Shown here piece by piece: positions 56,196 to 64,000 of a stretch of DNA of 64,000 nucleotides (position 1 is the stretch's first letter; every line of letters begins with the position of its first letter). The notes beneath the pieces are model-generated. The model did no database searches. It was not told the DNA's origin and was given only the letters and a program-made list of their open reading frames with translations. The stretch covers positions 62,001-126,000 of the forward strand of contig NZ_CACSJA010000010.1 in NCBI RefSeq assembly GCF_902706035.1. Direction: 5' to 3'. Origin of the DNA: Pantoea sp. 18069 (GTDB lineage: Bacteria > Pseudomonadota > Gammaproteobacteria > Burkholderiales > Burkholderiaceae_C). The position numbers and the translations under genes were made by a program.

Positions 56196-57164
56196 TCAGG
56201 TGTTGAAGCAGGCCTTGCTGTGGCCTTCCTTGACGCGTGTGAGCGCAGGCCGGGCGGCATCGCAGTCGCGGCTAGAGCGCGGGCAGCGCGGTGCAAAGGC
56301 ACAGCCCGGCGGCAGCGCGGACAGATCGGGCGGCATGCCCTCGATCGCGGGCAGGGGCTGGTCCGGGTCGCTGTCGATGCGCGGAATCGAGGCCAGCAGA
56401 CCCTGGGTGTAGGGGTGCTGCGGCTGCTCGAAGATGTCGCGCGCCGCGCCCTGCTCGACGATGCGCCCGCCATACATCACGGCCACGCGGTCGGCGTAGC
56501 GCGCGACCACGCCCAGGTCATGGGTGATCAGGATCATCGCGGTCTGCTCCTTTTGCGTCAGCTCCTTGAGCAGGTCCAGGATCTGCGCCTGCACGGTCAC
56601 GTCGAGCGCCGTGGTCGGCTCGTCGGCGATGATCAGGCGCGGCTCGCAGGCCAGCGCCATGGCAATCATGGAGCGCTGGCGCATGCCGCCGGAAAACAGG
56701 TGCGGATAGGCGGACAGCCGGGTTTTCGCGTCGGGAATCTGCACCCGGGCCAGCAGTTCGGCGGCGCGCTCGTAGGCCTCGCTCCAGGGCGCATTGCGGT
56801 GCAGCTGGACCGGCTCGGCGATCTGCTTGCCAATCGTGATCGACGGGTTGAGGGACGCCATCGAGTCCTGGAAGATCATCGCGATGCGGTCGCCGCGGAT
56901 GCGCCGCATCTGCTCGGCGTTGAGCTTGAGCAGGTCCTGGCCCTCGAACAGGATTTCGCCCTGCTCGATCTTTCCCGGCGGGCTGGGAATCAGGCCGAGT
57001 ATCGACATGGACGTCACGCTCTTGCCCGAGCCGGATTCGCCGACGATGGCCAGCGTCTCGCCGGCGTGCACGTCGAAGGACACGTTGTCTACGGCCGTGA
57101 CTTCGCCATGCTCGGTGCGAAAACGCGTGGTCAGGTTCTTCACTTGCAGTACAGGCGTTGCCAT
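56196..57164 (-). CDS. ABC transporter ATPase, DppD/OppD type
   Basis: The 322-residue ATPase has Walker [14 protein letters not shown], the signature [15 protein letters not shown] and Walker [14 protein letters not shown], plus the C-terminal [19 protein letters not shown] extension with two cysteines typical of the family. It forms the heterodimeric ATPase with the DppF-type protein. Confidence 0.9.
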   Translation of the reverse strand: MATPVLQVKNLTTRFRTEHGEVTAVDNVSFDVHAGETLAIVGESGSGKSVTSMSILGLIPSPPGKIEQGEILFEGQDLLKLNAEQMRRIRGDRIAMIFQDSMASLNPSITIGKQIAEPVQLHRNAPWSEAYERAAELLARVQIPDAKTRLSAYPHLFSGGMRQRSMIAMALACEPRLIIADEPTTALDVTVQAQILDLLKELTQKEQTAMILITHDLGVVARYADRVAVMYGGRIVEQGAARDIFEQPQHPYTQGLLASIPRIDSDPDQPLPAIEGMPPDLSALPPGCAFAPRCPRSSRDCDAARPALTRVKEGHSKACFNT

Positions 57165-57224
57165 GGGGTGCTCCTGCCGGGCACAAGGCCCGGGGGTGAA
57201 AGTTGGGAAGTGCGCGGCCGGCGT

Positions 57225-58940
57225 TCAGAAGCCCATTTTTTTCTTCAGGTCCTGGTCTATCCAGAGCTGGGCATGGATCGGGGCCATGCGGCCCGCGCCG
57301 ACGAACATCTCGCCGCCATAGTTCTTCACCCAGGGCCACCAGGCGGTGTAGCGGTAGGGCGCGGGCATCCAGATCGCGGGCGCCTGGTCGAGCACCTGGG
57401 CCGTGAGTTCGCGCAGCATCTGCTGGCGCCTGGCTTCGTCGCGCTCGCCATTGGCCTCGGCCACGCGCGCGTCGAACTGGGCGTCGTCCATCATCGGCGC
57501 GTTGTAGACCTGGTCCTTGCCGAAGTTGATGCGCAGCGATGTCGTCGGATTCACATCGGGAATGGCGGTCAGGTAGCCGGCCGCGTTGGTGTGGCTGGTC
57601 ATTGCCGACAGATGAGCGCCGTATTCCATGGGCGTGATTTCCATCTTCACGCCCACGCCCTCGAGATAGGCCGCGACCAGCGGCATCAGCTCCATCGATT
57701 CGACGTTGCAGCTGCAGATCTGCATCTTGAACGCAAAGCCGTTGGGGTAGCCGGCCTCGGTCAGCAGCTTCCTGGCCCTGGCCGGGTCGTACTTGAACAG
57801 CTCCTGCACCGAGGCCGGCTGCTCGCTCAGCGGCTTGTGGTAGCCCAGGTACTCGGGGTGCATGGGGAAGGTGAACAGCGCGGCCTCGCCACCATAGAAC
57901 TTGTCGACGATCTCCTGCTTGTTCACGGCCATGTTGAGCGCGCGGCGCACACGCACATCGTTAAACGGCTTGGTGTCCACGCGCAGCGCGACGCGCGGTG
58001 CGCTGGTCGTGAGCCAGCGGTTCCACTGGAGCTGGGGCGTGCTTTTCTTGAGCTCCTTGGCCGCTTCCCAGGAAATCGACGACAGGATGTCGAGCTTGCC
58101 GGTGCGCAGCGCCGACTGCTGGGTCGATTCGTCCTTGATCACGCGGTGCACCACGCGGTCGACGAAGGGCAACTGATAGCTCTTGCCGGCGACGGTGAGC
58201 TTGTCCCAGTAGACCGGATTCTTGCTGAACGTCAGCGCGTTGCCCTGGGCGACGTTGGTCAGCATGAACGGGCCCGTGCCGTTGACGTTCTTCCAACTGC
58301 CCGCGCCCGCATCGACGACTTCCTTGGGCACGATGCCCGAGAAAAAGCCGTTGCCGAAACGGTAGTCCCAGTCGGCGATGTACTTGTTGAAGTGGAACAC
58401 CACGGTGTGCTTTCCCGTCGCTTCGACCTTGTCGATATGGTCGTAGTAGCCCTGGGTGCGCTTGGGGCTGGTGTTCATGCGGTTGAAGTTGAAGACGATG
58501 TCCTCGGCGACGAGTTCGCGTTCGGCCATCACGCCTTTCTTTGCCGGAAATTTCACGCCCTGGCGCAGCTTGACTTCGAGCTTCAGCGGCGTGGGCCAGC
58601 TCCAGCTTTCGGCCAGCTCCCCGCGCACGGAGTCGGTGGGCTGCCAGCCGCTGATGGTGAACGGGTACTTGCCACCGCGGCTCTTGGCTTTCGACAGGTC
58701 GACGGCGAACAGCTGCTCGTAGAACTGGCCGGTGTCGCGGGTCTGCAAGGTGGCCTGCCAGTCCACGAGGTCCCAGGACAGCGTCGCCACGCCCGCGCTG
58801 GTGCTGGCGAAGTTGAGCGTGCCGCCGTATTTCGGTGCTTCGCCCTGGGCCAGCGCCGCGCCGGCCGCGCCGGCCAGGGCCATGCCAAGTGCGAGGTGGT
58901 TCGCGAAGCGGGTCAGGGGCGTCGTCGATGCTTGGTACAT
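57225..58940 (-). CDS. ABC transporter substrate-binding protein, family 5
   Basis: The 571-residue periplasmic protein of the oligopeptide/nickel-binding (SBP_bac_5) family has a signal peptide (MYQASTTPLTRFANHLALGM, cleavage after AALAQG) and the family opening KYGGTLNFASTSAGVATLSW. There is no lipobox cysteine. At 540 mature residues it is in the normal range. In the order SBP, permeases and ATPases it is typical, but the surrounding beta-oxidation genes imply that the ligand is an organic acid or ester-linked compound and not a peptide. Confidence 0.88.
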   Translation of the reverse strand: MYQASTTPLTRFANHLALGMALAGAAGAALAQGEAPKYGGTLNFASTSAGVATLSWDLVDWQATLQTRDTGQFYEQLFAVDLSKAKSRGGKYPFTISGWQPTDSVRGELAESWSWPTPLKLEVKLRQGVKFPAKKGVMAERELVAEDIVFNFNRMNTSPKRTQGYYDHIDKVEATGKHTVVFHFNKYIADWDYRFGNGFFSGIVPKEVVDAGAGSWKNVNGTGPFMLTNVAQGNALTFSKNPVYWDKLTVAGKSYQLPFVDRVVHRVIKDESTQQSALRTGKLDILSSISWEAAKELKKSTPQLQWNRWLTTSAPRVALRVDTKPFNDVRVRRALNMAVNKQEIVDKFYGGEAALFTFPMHPEYLGYHKPLSEQPASVQELFKYDPARARKLLTEAGYPNGFAFKMQICSCNVESMELMPLVAAYLEGVGVKMEITPMEYGAHLSAMTSHTNAAGYLTAIPDVNPTTSLRINFGKDQVYNAPMMDDAQFDARVAEANGERDEARRQQMLRELTAQVLDQAPAIWMPAPYRYTAWWPWVKNYGGEMFVGAGRMAPIHAQLWIDQDLKKKMGF

Positions 58941-58974
58941 TCTTGTCTCCTTGGGTGGTGGGGGCGCAGGGCAA

Positions 58975-59883
58975 TCAGCGGGTGCCGCGCATGCGGGGAT
59001 CGAGCATGTCGCGCAGGGCGTCGCCAAAGACGTTGATTGCGTAGACGACCAGCGTCAGGCAGATGCCGGGGGCCAGGGCAAGCCATGGGCCCTGCAGCAT
59101 GTAGGTGCGGCCATTGCCCGAGAGCATTCCGCCCCAGGTGGGGTGGGGCGGCGGCACGCCCAGGCCCAGGAAGGACAGGCCCGATTCGGCCAGGATGGCG
59201 GCGCCGACGCTCGAGGAGAACAGCACGATCAGCGGCGCAACCACGTTCGGCAGCACATGGCGCCAGAGAATGCGCGGCGCCGAAGCGCCAATCGACTTGG
59301 CGGCGTGGATGTACATGTCCTCGCGCACCGAGACCACGGCGCTGCGCACGATGCGCGAGCCGCCGATGCCGATCAGCAATCCCAGGGTGATGACGATCTG
59401 CGTGATGCCCGAGCCGAACACCGAGGCCACGACGATCAGCACGACCAGGCCGGGAAAGCTCATCCAGGCGTCGACGAAACGCTGGATCAGCATGTCGATC
59501 TTGCCGCCGAAGTAGCCGGAGACGACGCCGATCAGCGCGGAAATGAAGGTCGAGATCACGGCCACCGACAGGCCTATGACCACCGAGATCTGCGCGCCGT
59601 AGATGCAGCGTGAGAGCAGGTCGCGGCCCAGGTTGTCGGTGCCGAACGGGTGCTCCCAGGAAGGGGCGTGCATGCGTGCGCCCATGTCCACCTCGTTCAT
59701 TCCGTACGGGGCCAGGAAGTCGGCAAAGATACCGACCAGCAGGAAGAAGATCGCGACCACGGCGCCCGCGGCGCCAAGGCGTTTTTCGCGAAATAGCTTG
59801 CGCATGAAGCTGCGCAGCGCGCTGTGGCGCCGGGGCGTGGCGGATTTGGCGGGTACGTTGAGCGCAATGGCCTGGGTTTTCAT
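58975..59883 (-). CDS. ABC transporter permease, DppC/OppC type
   Basis: The 302-residue permease has an N-terminal cytoplasmic stretch and six membrane helices (first about residues 35-57: VVAIFFLLVGIFADFLAPYG). The EAA-type loop is around RSAVVSVREDMYIHAAKSIG (contact to the ATPases), with GASAPRILWRHVLPN just after. It starts 12 bases before the end of the partner permease's reading block, in tight operon spacing. Confidence 0.9.
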   Translation of the reverse strand: MKTQAIALNVPAKSATPRRHSALRSFMRKLFREKRLGAAGAVVAIFFLLVGIFADFLAPYGMNEVDMGARMHAPSWEHPFGTDNLGRDLLSRCIYGAQISVVIGLSVAVISTFISALIGVVSGYFGGKIDMLIQRFVDAWMSFPGLVVLIVVASVFGSGITQIVITLGLLIGIGGSRIVRSAVVSVREDMYIHAAKSIGASAPRILWRHVLPNVVAPLIVLFSSSVGAAILAESGLSFLGLGVPPPHPTWGGMLSGNGRTYMLQGPWLALAPGICLTLVVYAINVFGDALRDMLDPRMRGTR

Positions 59884-59894
59884 GTTCGCCTCCC

Positions 59895-60851
59895 TTAACG
59901 CTGTCTGACTTTGGGATCGATCAGGCCGTAGCTCAGATCGACCAGCAGATTGATGAGCATCACGCTGATGCCGACGACGAAGAACACGCCGGTGACCACG
60001 GGGTAGTCACGCTGGTTGACCGCGTCGAGCAGCAGCAGGCCCATACCGGGAAGCACGAAGATCTGCTCGAGGATCACGGCGCCACCGATCAGGACCGGCG
60101 CCTGACTGCCGATCAGCGTGATCACCGGAATCAGCGCATTGCGCACCGCATGCCGGGTCAGGATCAGCATTTCGCTCAGGCCCTTGGCGCGGGCCGTGCG
60201 GATGTAGTCCTGGCGCAGCACCTCGAGCATCATGGTGCGCGTCATGCGCATGGTGATCGCCGACAGCGACAGGCCGAGGATGGTCGCCGGAATCAGCATC
60301 TGCTGCAGGTTTGCCCAAGGGTCTTCGGTGAAGGGCGTGAAGTGGATTTCGGGTGACCAGCCCCACCAGATCGATGGAAACACGGTGACCATGGTGCCTA
60401 TCCAGAAGCTCGGCACCGCAAGCATCAGCAGCGAGAACGAGCGCGTGGCGTAGTCTCCCGCAGTGTCCTGCTTGACAGCCGAGTACACGCCCACGGGGAT
60501 CGCCACCGTGAGCGCAATCAGCATTGCCAGCAGGCCCAGCTCGAAAGTGACAGGCAGGCGATCGGCGATCATGCCCAGCACCGAATCTCCCTGCCACAGC
60601 GAGTCGCCAAGATCGCCCTGGAACAGCAGGCGGCTGATCCAGGTGCCGTACTGCTGCCAGATGGGTTTGTCCAGTCCCAGCGTCTCCAGCAACTGATCGC
60701 GGGTCAGCTTGTTGGAGCCCGCATCGTTCTGGCTCAGCATCAGGTCGACGACATCGCCGGGCACCATGCGCACGATCACGAAAACGATGATGCTGGCAAT
60801 CAGCATGGTGGGCAGCAGCGCGAGGATGCGGCGCAATATATAGGTCTGCAT
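59895..60851 (-). CDS. ABC transporter permease, DppB/OppB type
   Basis: The 318-residue permease starts with the family signature MQTYILRRILALLPTMLIAS and ends LLVDLSYGLIDPKVRQR; the EAA loop is TMMLEVLRQDYIRTARAKGL. Six helices are visible. It is the first gene of the operon. The ATG at 60851 is chosen because the 70-residue upstream extension is basic and hydrophilic, unlike the family. Confidence 0.9.
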   Translation of the reverse strand: MQTYILRRILALLPTMLIASIIVFVIVRMVPGDVVDLMLSQNDAGSNKLTRDQLLETLGLDKPIWQQYGTWISRLLFQGDLGDSLWQGDSVLGMIADRLPVTFELGLLAMLIALTVAIPVGVYSAVKQDTAGDYATRSFSLLMLAVPSFWIGTMVTVFPSIWWGWSPEIHFTPFTEDPWANLQQMLIPATILGLSLSAITMRMTRTMMLEVLRQDYIRTARAKGLSEMLILTRHAVRNALIPVITLIGSQAPVLIGGAVILEQIFVLPGMGLLLLDAVNQRDYPVVTGVFFVVGISVMLINLLVDLSYGLIDPKVRQR

Positions 60852-61624
60852 CAGATCCCCCCTGTGAACGGGACGGCTGCGTAGATCGCCTGCGCGGCCG
60901 GGCAATGGCAGCGCTTGGGCCTGTGGCGGGACGGACTTCCAAGTAGGTCGTTGATTGCGTGTCGCACCATATCTCTCCTGTACTCGAATTTCGAATCGAC
61001 GTGGCTCAAGGCCTTGCGGGCCCGCTTTCCGTCGCCTCTGAGTGGACTTGGGCAATGGCACCTTGTGCGGTAACGCGCTGTGTTTACGCCTTGTTACCGA
61101 CAGGAACCCCTGGAAAACCTGTTTTTGGAAACGCCTTGCAGGGGTTGCGATCGATCATACTGAAAACTCTAAAACGGTCAAACAAAATTGCGGGAGGCAA
61201 GTGCTCTAGGGTTTACGCCTGAAATTCCTGCTCTGTCAGAGAGAGGATTTCCCGATTCCTGGCGACCCCTAGGGTTTGTTTGCAAGGGTTTTCATGCATA
61301 CCGGCACATCTGTTTTTTTTATTTTTGATTGCAGATGGCGATTTTTTGTACGGCTCATGGCATTGCTTTCGGGCTGAGGCACGGCTTTTTAGGCGACTTC
61401 ATGCGGCATGCGGAATTTTTCTCCTTGTGCTAGCATGAGTGCATACCAATAAACCTAAAAAATGTACTTGAGCTATGTATGGAAAGTGAATGAATCGATT
61501 TGACAAGGCTATGTGATTGTTTTTGTTGGGTTTATTTTTTGGGGGCCTTGCTTTTGATGAATCTAACGACCATGCCTTGAAGTGTGAATTCGGGTGTGGT
61601 GAACGCTAATGAAGAGGAGCGTGC
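60852..61624. promoter_or_regulatory. Divergent control region between the ABC operon and hydrolase genes
   Basis: About 770 bases without a convincing gene. From about 61190 on it is much more AT-rich than the rest. It contains two direct repeats: GTTTACGCCT at 61082-61091 and 61211-61220, and CTAGGGTTT at 61206-61214 and 61269-61277 (63 bp apart, about six helical turns). A TTGACA at 61500-61505 has no good -10 partner. I expect promoters for both directions here but cannot define them. Confidence 0.5.
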
Positions 61625-62593
61625 ATGTCGGGCATTCAAGAAACCTATGTGCAGGACCGGGCGCAGGCCAAGGTCCCGCAGGAAGATGCGGCGTTCCATA
61701 CCTACCCGGGCGCCAGGGCCCCGGACCGGCGGGGTCTGGTCGATGTGTTTGGCGTGAAGATCGCCACCTACGAATGGGGTGCGGCCGATGCGCCGCCGGT
61801 GCTGCTGGTGCACGGCGCGCTGGATTTCGCGCGCACTTTCGATGTGTTCGCGCCTTTGATCGCCGATGCGGGCTATCGCGTGGTGTCCTATGACCACCGC
61901 GGCCACGGCGATTCCTCGCCCGCGGCCTTGTATGGCTGGGTGGCCGATGAACGGGATCTGCTGTGCGTGGCCGATGCAGTCTCTACGCAGCCCATGCCGG
62001 TCATCGGTCACAGCAAGGGGGGATCGCTGCTGATCCATGCGATCGAGGCATTGCCACACCGCTTCACGCGCTTTGCCTGCATCGACGGCATGCCTTTTCG
62101 CAGCCCGCATCCTGACACCGCAATGCACGAGCGTCGCTACATGACGCCCGAAGTGATTTCCAGATGGCTGGACAACCGCCATCTCTCCCTGGAGGCGCAG
62201 CGCAAGCCGGGAAGCCTGCAGGCGCTGGCCGCGCGGCGAGCGCGCCTGAACCCGCGGCTGAGCCACGAGTGGCTTTGCTATCTGGTGAGCCAGGGCGCGT
62301 ACGAGCAGGCCGATGGCTGGCGCTGGAAGCTCGATCCCGCGATACGTCCTGGTGGTTTCGGCGTGATGCGCTCGCGCTGGATGACGGATCGCCTGCCGGG
62401 TTTTCCCGTTCCGTTGCTGGCCCTGTTCAGCACCGTCGATGAGCCCATGGGCTGGGACTGCAAGCTCGAGGATCTGATCGACTATCTGCCCGCTTCGGCG
62501 CAGGCCATCGCGATGGCGGACACGGGCCACTTCATCCACATCGAACGTCCCCGGCAGACCGCCGGTCTCATCATCGACTTTCTACGCCCATGA
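61625..62593 (+). CDS. Alpha/beta hydrolase
   Basis: The 322-residue alpha/beta hydrolase has the oxyanion segment LLVHGALDFART (about 60-71), the nucleophile elbow GHSKGG with Ser130, and the C-terminal histidine in TGHFIHIERP. It would hydrolyse an ester, lactone or amide. AGAGGAG precedes the ATG at 61625. It overlaps the next gene by four bases (ATGA) and is divergent from the ABC/beta-oxidation operon, so it could free the acid that operon consumes. Confidence 0.85.
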   Translation: MSGIQETYVQDRAQAKVPQEDAAFHTYPGARAPDRRGLVDVFGVKIATYEWGAADAPPVLLVHGALDFARTFDVFAPLIADAGYRVVSYDHRGHGDSSPAALYGWVADERDLLCVADAVSTQPMPVIGHSKGGSLLIHAIEALPHRFTRFACIDGMPFRSPHPDTAMHERRYMTPEVISRWLDNRHLSLEAQRKPGSLQALAARRARLNPRLSHEWLCYLVSQGAYEQADGWRWKLDPAIRPGGFGVMRSRWMTDRLPGFPVPLLALFSTVDEPMGWDCKLEDLIDYLPASAQAIAMADTGHFIHIERPRQTAGLIIDFLRP

Positions 62594-63264
62594 CCCAATA
62601 CCTCCAGCACGGCCGAATCCGTCTCGCGCTGCATTGCCTGCAGCCCGCACAGAGTCCCGGCAGCCATGCATTGCTGCTGCTGCACGGGCTCGGTGAATCC
62701 GCGCGAGCCCATCCGCGCAGTCTTTACGGGGCCTGGCCGGGCGCCGTTCATGCGCTGGATTTCACGGGCCATGGTGCATCGTCGATACCCGCGGGCGGTG
62801 GCTACAGCTGCGAAGTGCTGATGGGCGATGTGGACATTGCGCTGGCCCACCTCGGCGCGGCCACGGTCTGCGGCCGGGGGTTGGGCGCCTACATCGCCTT
62901 GCTGATCGCCGGCGCGCGGCCCCCAAAAGTGCGCGGCGCCGTGCTGCTCGACGGACCGGGCCTGGCAGGCAGCTGCGCGACGGCTTCGCCCTATATTCCA
63001 CAGGTCCATGCGGCGGCTGCGGTAACGCCTGACCCGTTTGCCATGGCCGAACTCGCCACCGACGCGCGGCCGCCCGAGTATGCGGCGCACTATGCCATGC
63101 TGGCGCAGGAGTTCAGCGCGCAGGCCAATCCGATCACCATCTGCACGCGCGAGCGGCCTCCGTGGCTGCAGGCGGTGCGCGTGCTGCTGGCCTGCGACGC
63201 GGCCCATCCCGTCAAGGCCTGCATGTCCTATGCGGTACTGCCCACTGCGGCAGCGGTGCCATGA
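62590..63264 (+). CDS. Alpha/beta hydrolase-fold protein lacking the nucleophile
   Basis: The 224-residue protein has the hydrolase-fold opening LLLLHGLGESARAHP (about 28-42), then DFTGHGASS, but the nucleophile elbow reads GRGLGAY (residues 95-101), with glycine at position 97 where serine is required. A canonical acid and histidine are not obvious either. It is coupled to both neighbours by ATGA overlaps. It may be a non-catalytic partner, a binding protein or an enzyme with another mechanism. It is shorter than typical hydrolases (260-300). Confidence 0.7.
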   Translation: MTQYLQHGRIRLALHCLQPAQSPGSHALLLLHGLGESARAHPRSLYGAWPGAVHALDFTGHGASSIPAGGGYSCEVLMGDVDIALAHLGAATVCGRGLGAYIALLIAGARPPKVRGAVLLDGPGLAGSCATASPYIPQVHAAAAVTPDPFAMAELATDARPPEYAAHYAMLAQEFSAQANPITICTRERPPWLQAVRVLLACDAAHPVKACMSYAVLPTAAAVP

Positions 63265-64000
63265 GCAGCTCCAGCGCACTCTCCACGCCGTCCGCGCGCG
63301 TGTCGCTGCAGGAGCGGGAGCAGGCCTACCAGGCGCAGGTGCAGCGCGATCTGCCGCGGAACTTTCTCGCCAATCTGGCGCATGGCATGCTGGGATTGAC
63401 GGGATTTCGGCTCATGCATGCGCCGACTTTCGTGCCGGCCTATATCTTTTTGCTGTCCGAATCCAAGGTTGCCGTCGGGTTGGCGCTGGGCGCGCAGTTC
63501 ATAGGCATGGCGCTGTCGTCGATCTGGAGCGCCACGCTGATCGAGCACCGCGAGGAGGTGATGAAGGTGGTGTATTCCGTCGGCTGGCTGATGCGACTGC
63601 AGATATTCTGTCTGGCACTGAGCGCCTTCATGCTGTCGGGTGATTGGGCGCTGATCTCCGCCTGCGTCTTTCTGGCACTGTTCGGTTTCTTCGGCGGCAT
63701 GCAGGGCGTGGCCTTCAACTTCCTGATGTCCAAGGTGATTCCCACCAACAAGCGCGGAAAGCTGATCGGCATGCGCAATTTCCTCGGGGGATTGACGGCC
63801 TCCGGGGTCGCGTATCTTGGCGGCGAGTATCTGGTCGGGCTCAATGCCTTTGGCAACGGCTACGCCTCGACTTTCATGCTGGCCTTCATTCTGACGAGCA
63901 TTGGCATCAGCGCGCTGACTTTCGTGCGCGAGCCCAGGTCCCTGACGGTGCGCAAGAAGTCTTCCGGTTTTCTGCAGCGCCTTGCGGAGATTCCGGCGTT
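63261..64000 (+). CDS. Major facilitator-like transporter (5' part, cut by window end)
   Basis: An open frame starts at ATG 63261 (ATGA overlap with the hydrolase-like gene) and runs off the window after 246 codons without a stop. After a hydrophilic N-terminus (VSLQEREQAYQAQVQRDLPR) there are at least six hydrophobic segments, including LAHGMLGLTGFRLMHA, VAVGLALGAQFIGMALSS and ISACVFLALFGFFGGMQGVA, and a loop KVIPTNKRGKLIGMRNFLGG typical of MFS proteins. It probably moves the hydrolase substrate or product. The rest of the gene is outside the window. Confidence 0.75.
   Translation, partial: MSSSSALSTPSARVSLQEREQAYQAQVQRDLPRNFLANLAHGMLGLTGFRLMHAPTFVPAYIFLLSESKVAVGLALGAQFIGMALSSIWSATLIEHREEVMKVVYSVGWLMRLQIFCLALSAFMLSGDWALISACVFLALFGFFGGMQGVAFNFLMSKVIPTNKRGKLIGMRNFLGGLTASGVAYLGGEYLVGLNAFGNGYASTFMLAFILTSIGISALTFVREPRSLTVRKKSSGFLQRLAEIPA

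Noticed and set aside
61500..61530. A sigma-70 promoter at TTGACA (61500) for the hydrolase genes
   Set aside because: No acceptable -10 hexamer occurs 16-18 bases downstream.

Overview
The window reads as chromosomal DNA of a GC-rich betaproteobacterium. A Comamonadaceae member (Comamonas, Delftia or Acidovorax-like) is the best guess. The evidence is four orphan Bug/TctC-type solute receptors, several CaiB/BaiF CoA-transferases, a PcaR-like regulator with pcaIJF, an isc operon in the order iscR-S-U-A-hscB-hscA-fdx, and GC-rich extragenic repeats of a type seen in that family. This assignment comes from gene content and style only; no database search was run.

Layout. Positions 1-12733 are mostly housekeeping or single genes: a CopD-like membrane protein, sstT, rlmB, an aldo/keto reductase, a small XRE regulator, a dihydrolipoamide-dehydrogenase-like flavoprotein, yigZ, a LuxR-type regulator beside an FAD monooxygenase coupled to a DUF2783 protein, and ygiQ. 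Positions 12768-19436 are a beta-ketoadipate module: a short CaiB-family protein, an IclR/PcaR-type regulator, and divergent pcaI-pcaJ-pcaF followed by an SDR and a Bug receptor. Positions 19639-29522 are core genes: an aromatic/aspartate aminotransferase, uvrB, the full isc-hsc-fdx cluster and dnaQ.

The second half is accessory. Three tRNA-Val(CAC) genes at 29567, 32413 and 44014 each end in their own rho-independent terminator and frame two blocks. Block 1 (29.7-32.2 kb) carries an IS3-type end fused to a scrap of group II intron reverse transcriptase, and then a 722-residue HAD-phosphatase/mannitol-1-phosphate dehydrogenase fusion like Acinetobacter MtlD. Block 2 (32.7-43.8 kb) is the most novel locus. 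A translationally coupled minus-strand operon encodes a family III CoA-transferase, a 3-mercaptopropionate-dioxygenase-type thiol dioxygenase, two atypical crotonases, an ADP-forming acyl-CoA synthetase and two Bug receptors. It is divergent from an IclR regulator and a cytoplasmic BisC-like molybdoenzyme. Four copies of a 15-bp palindrome-like motif lie in the two control regions. I infer an organosulfur (mercapto- or thioether-carboxylate) catabolic regulon.

After the third tRNA come a decayed aldehyde dehydrogenase, an AT-richer gene with two TetR domains in one chain, a porin, and a 13.3-kb minus-strand operon (60851 down to 47587). That operon joins an oligopeptide-family ABC importer to an acyl-CoA ligase, thiolase, FadB/PimF-type bifunctional enzyme and a PimC/PimD-like acyl-CoA dehydrogenase pair, and it ends in a clear terminator. 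Divergent from it are a serine alpha/beta hydrolase, a second hydrolase-fold protein that lacks the nucleophilic serine, and a major-facilitator gene cut by the window edge. Together these suggest uptake and beta-oxidation of a dicarboxylate-like or ester-derived acid.
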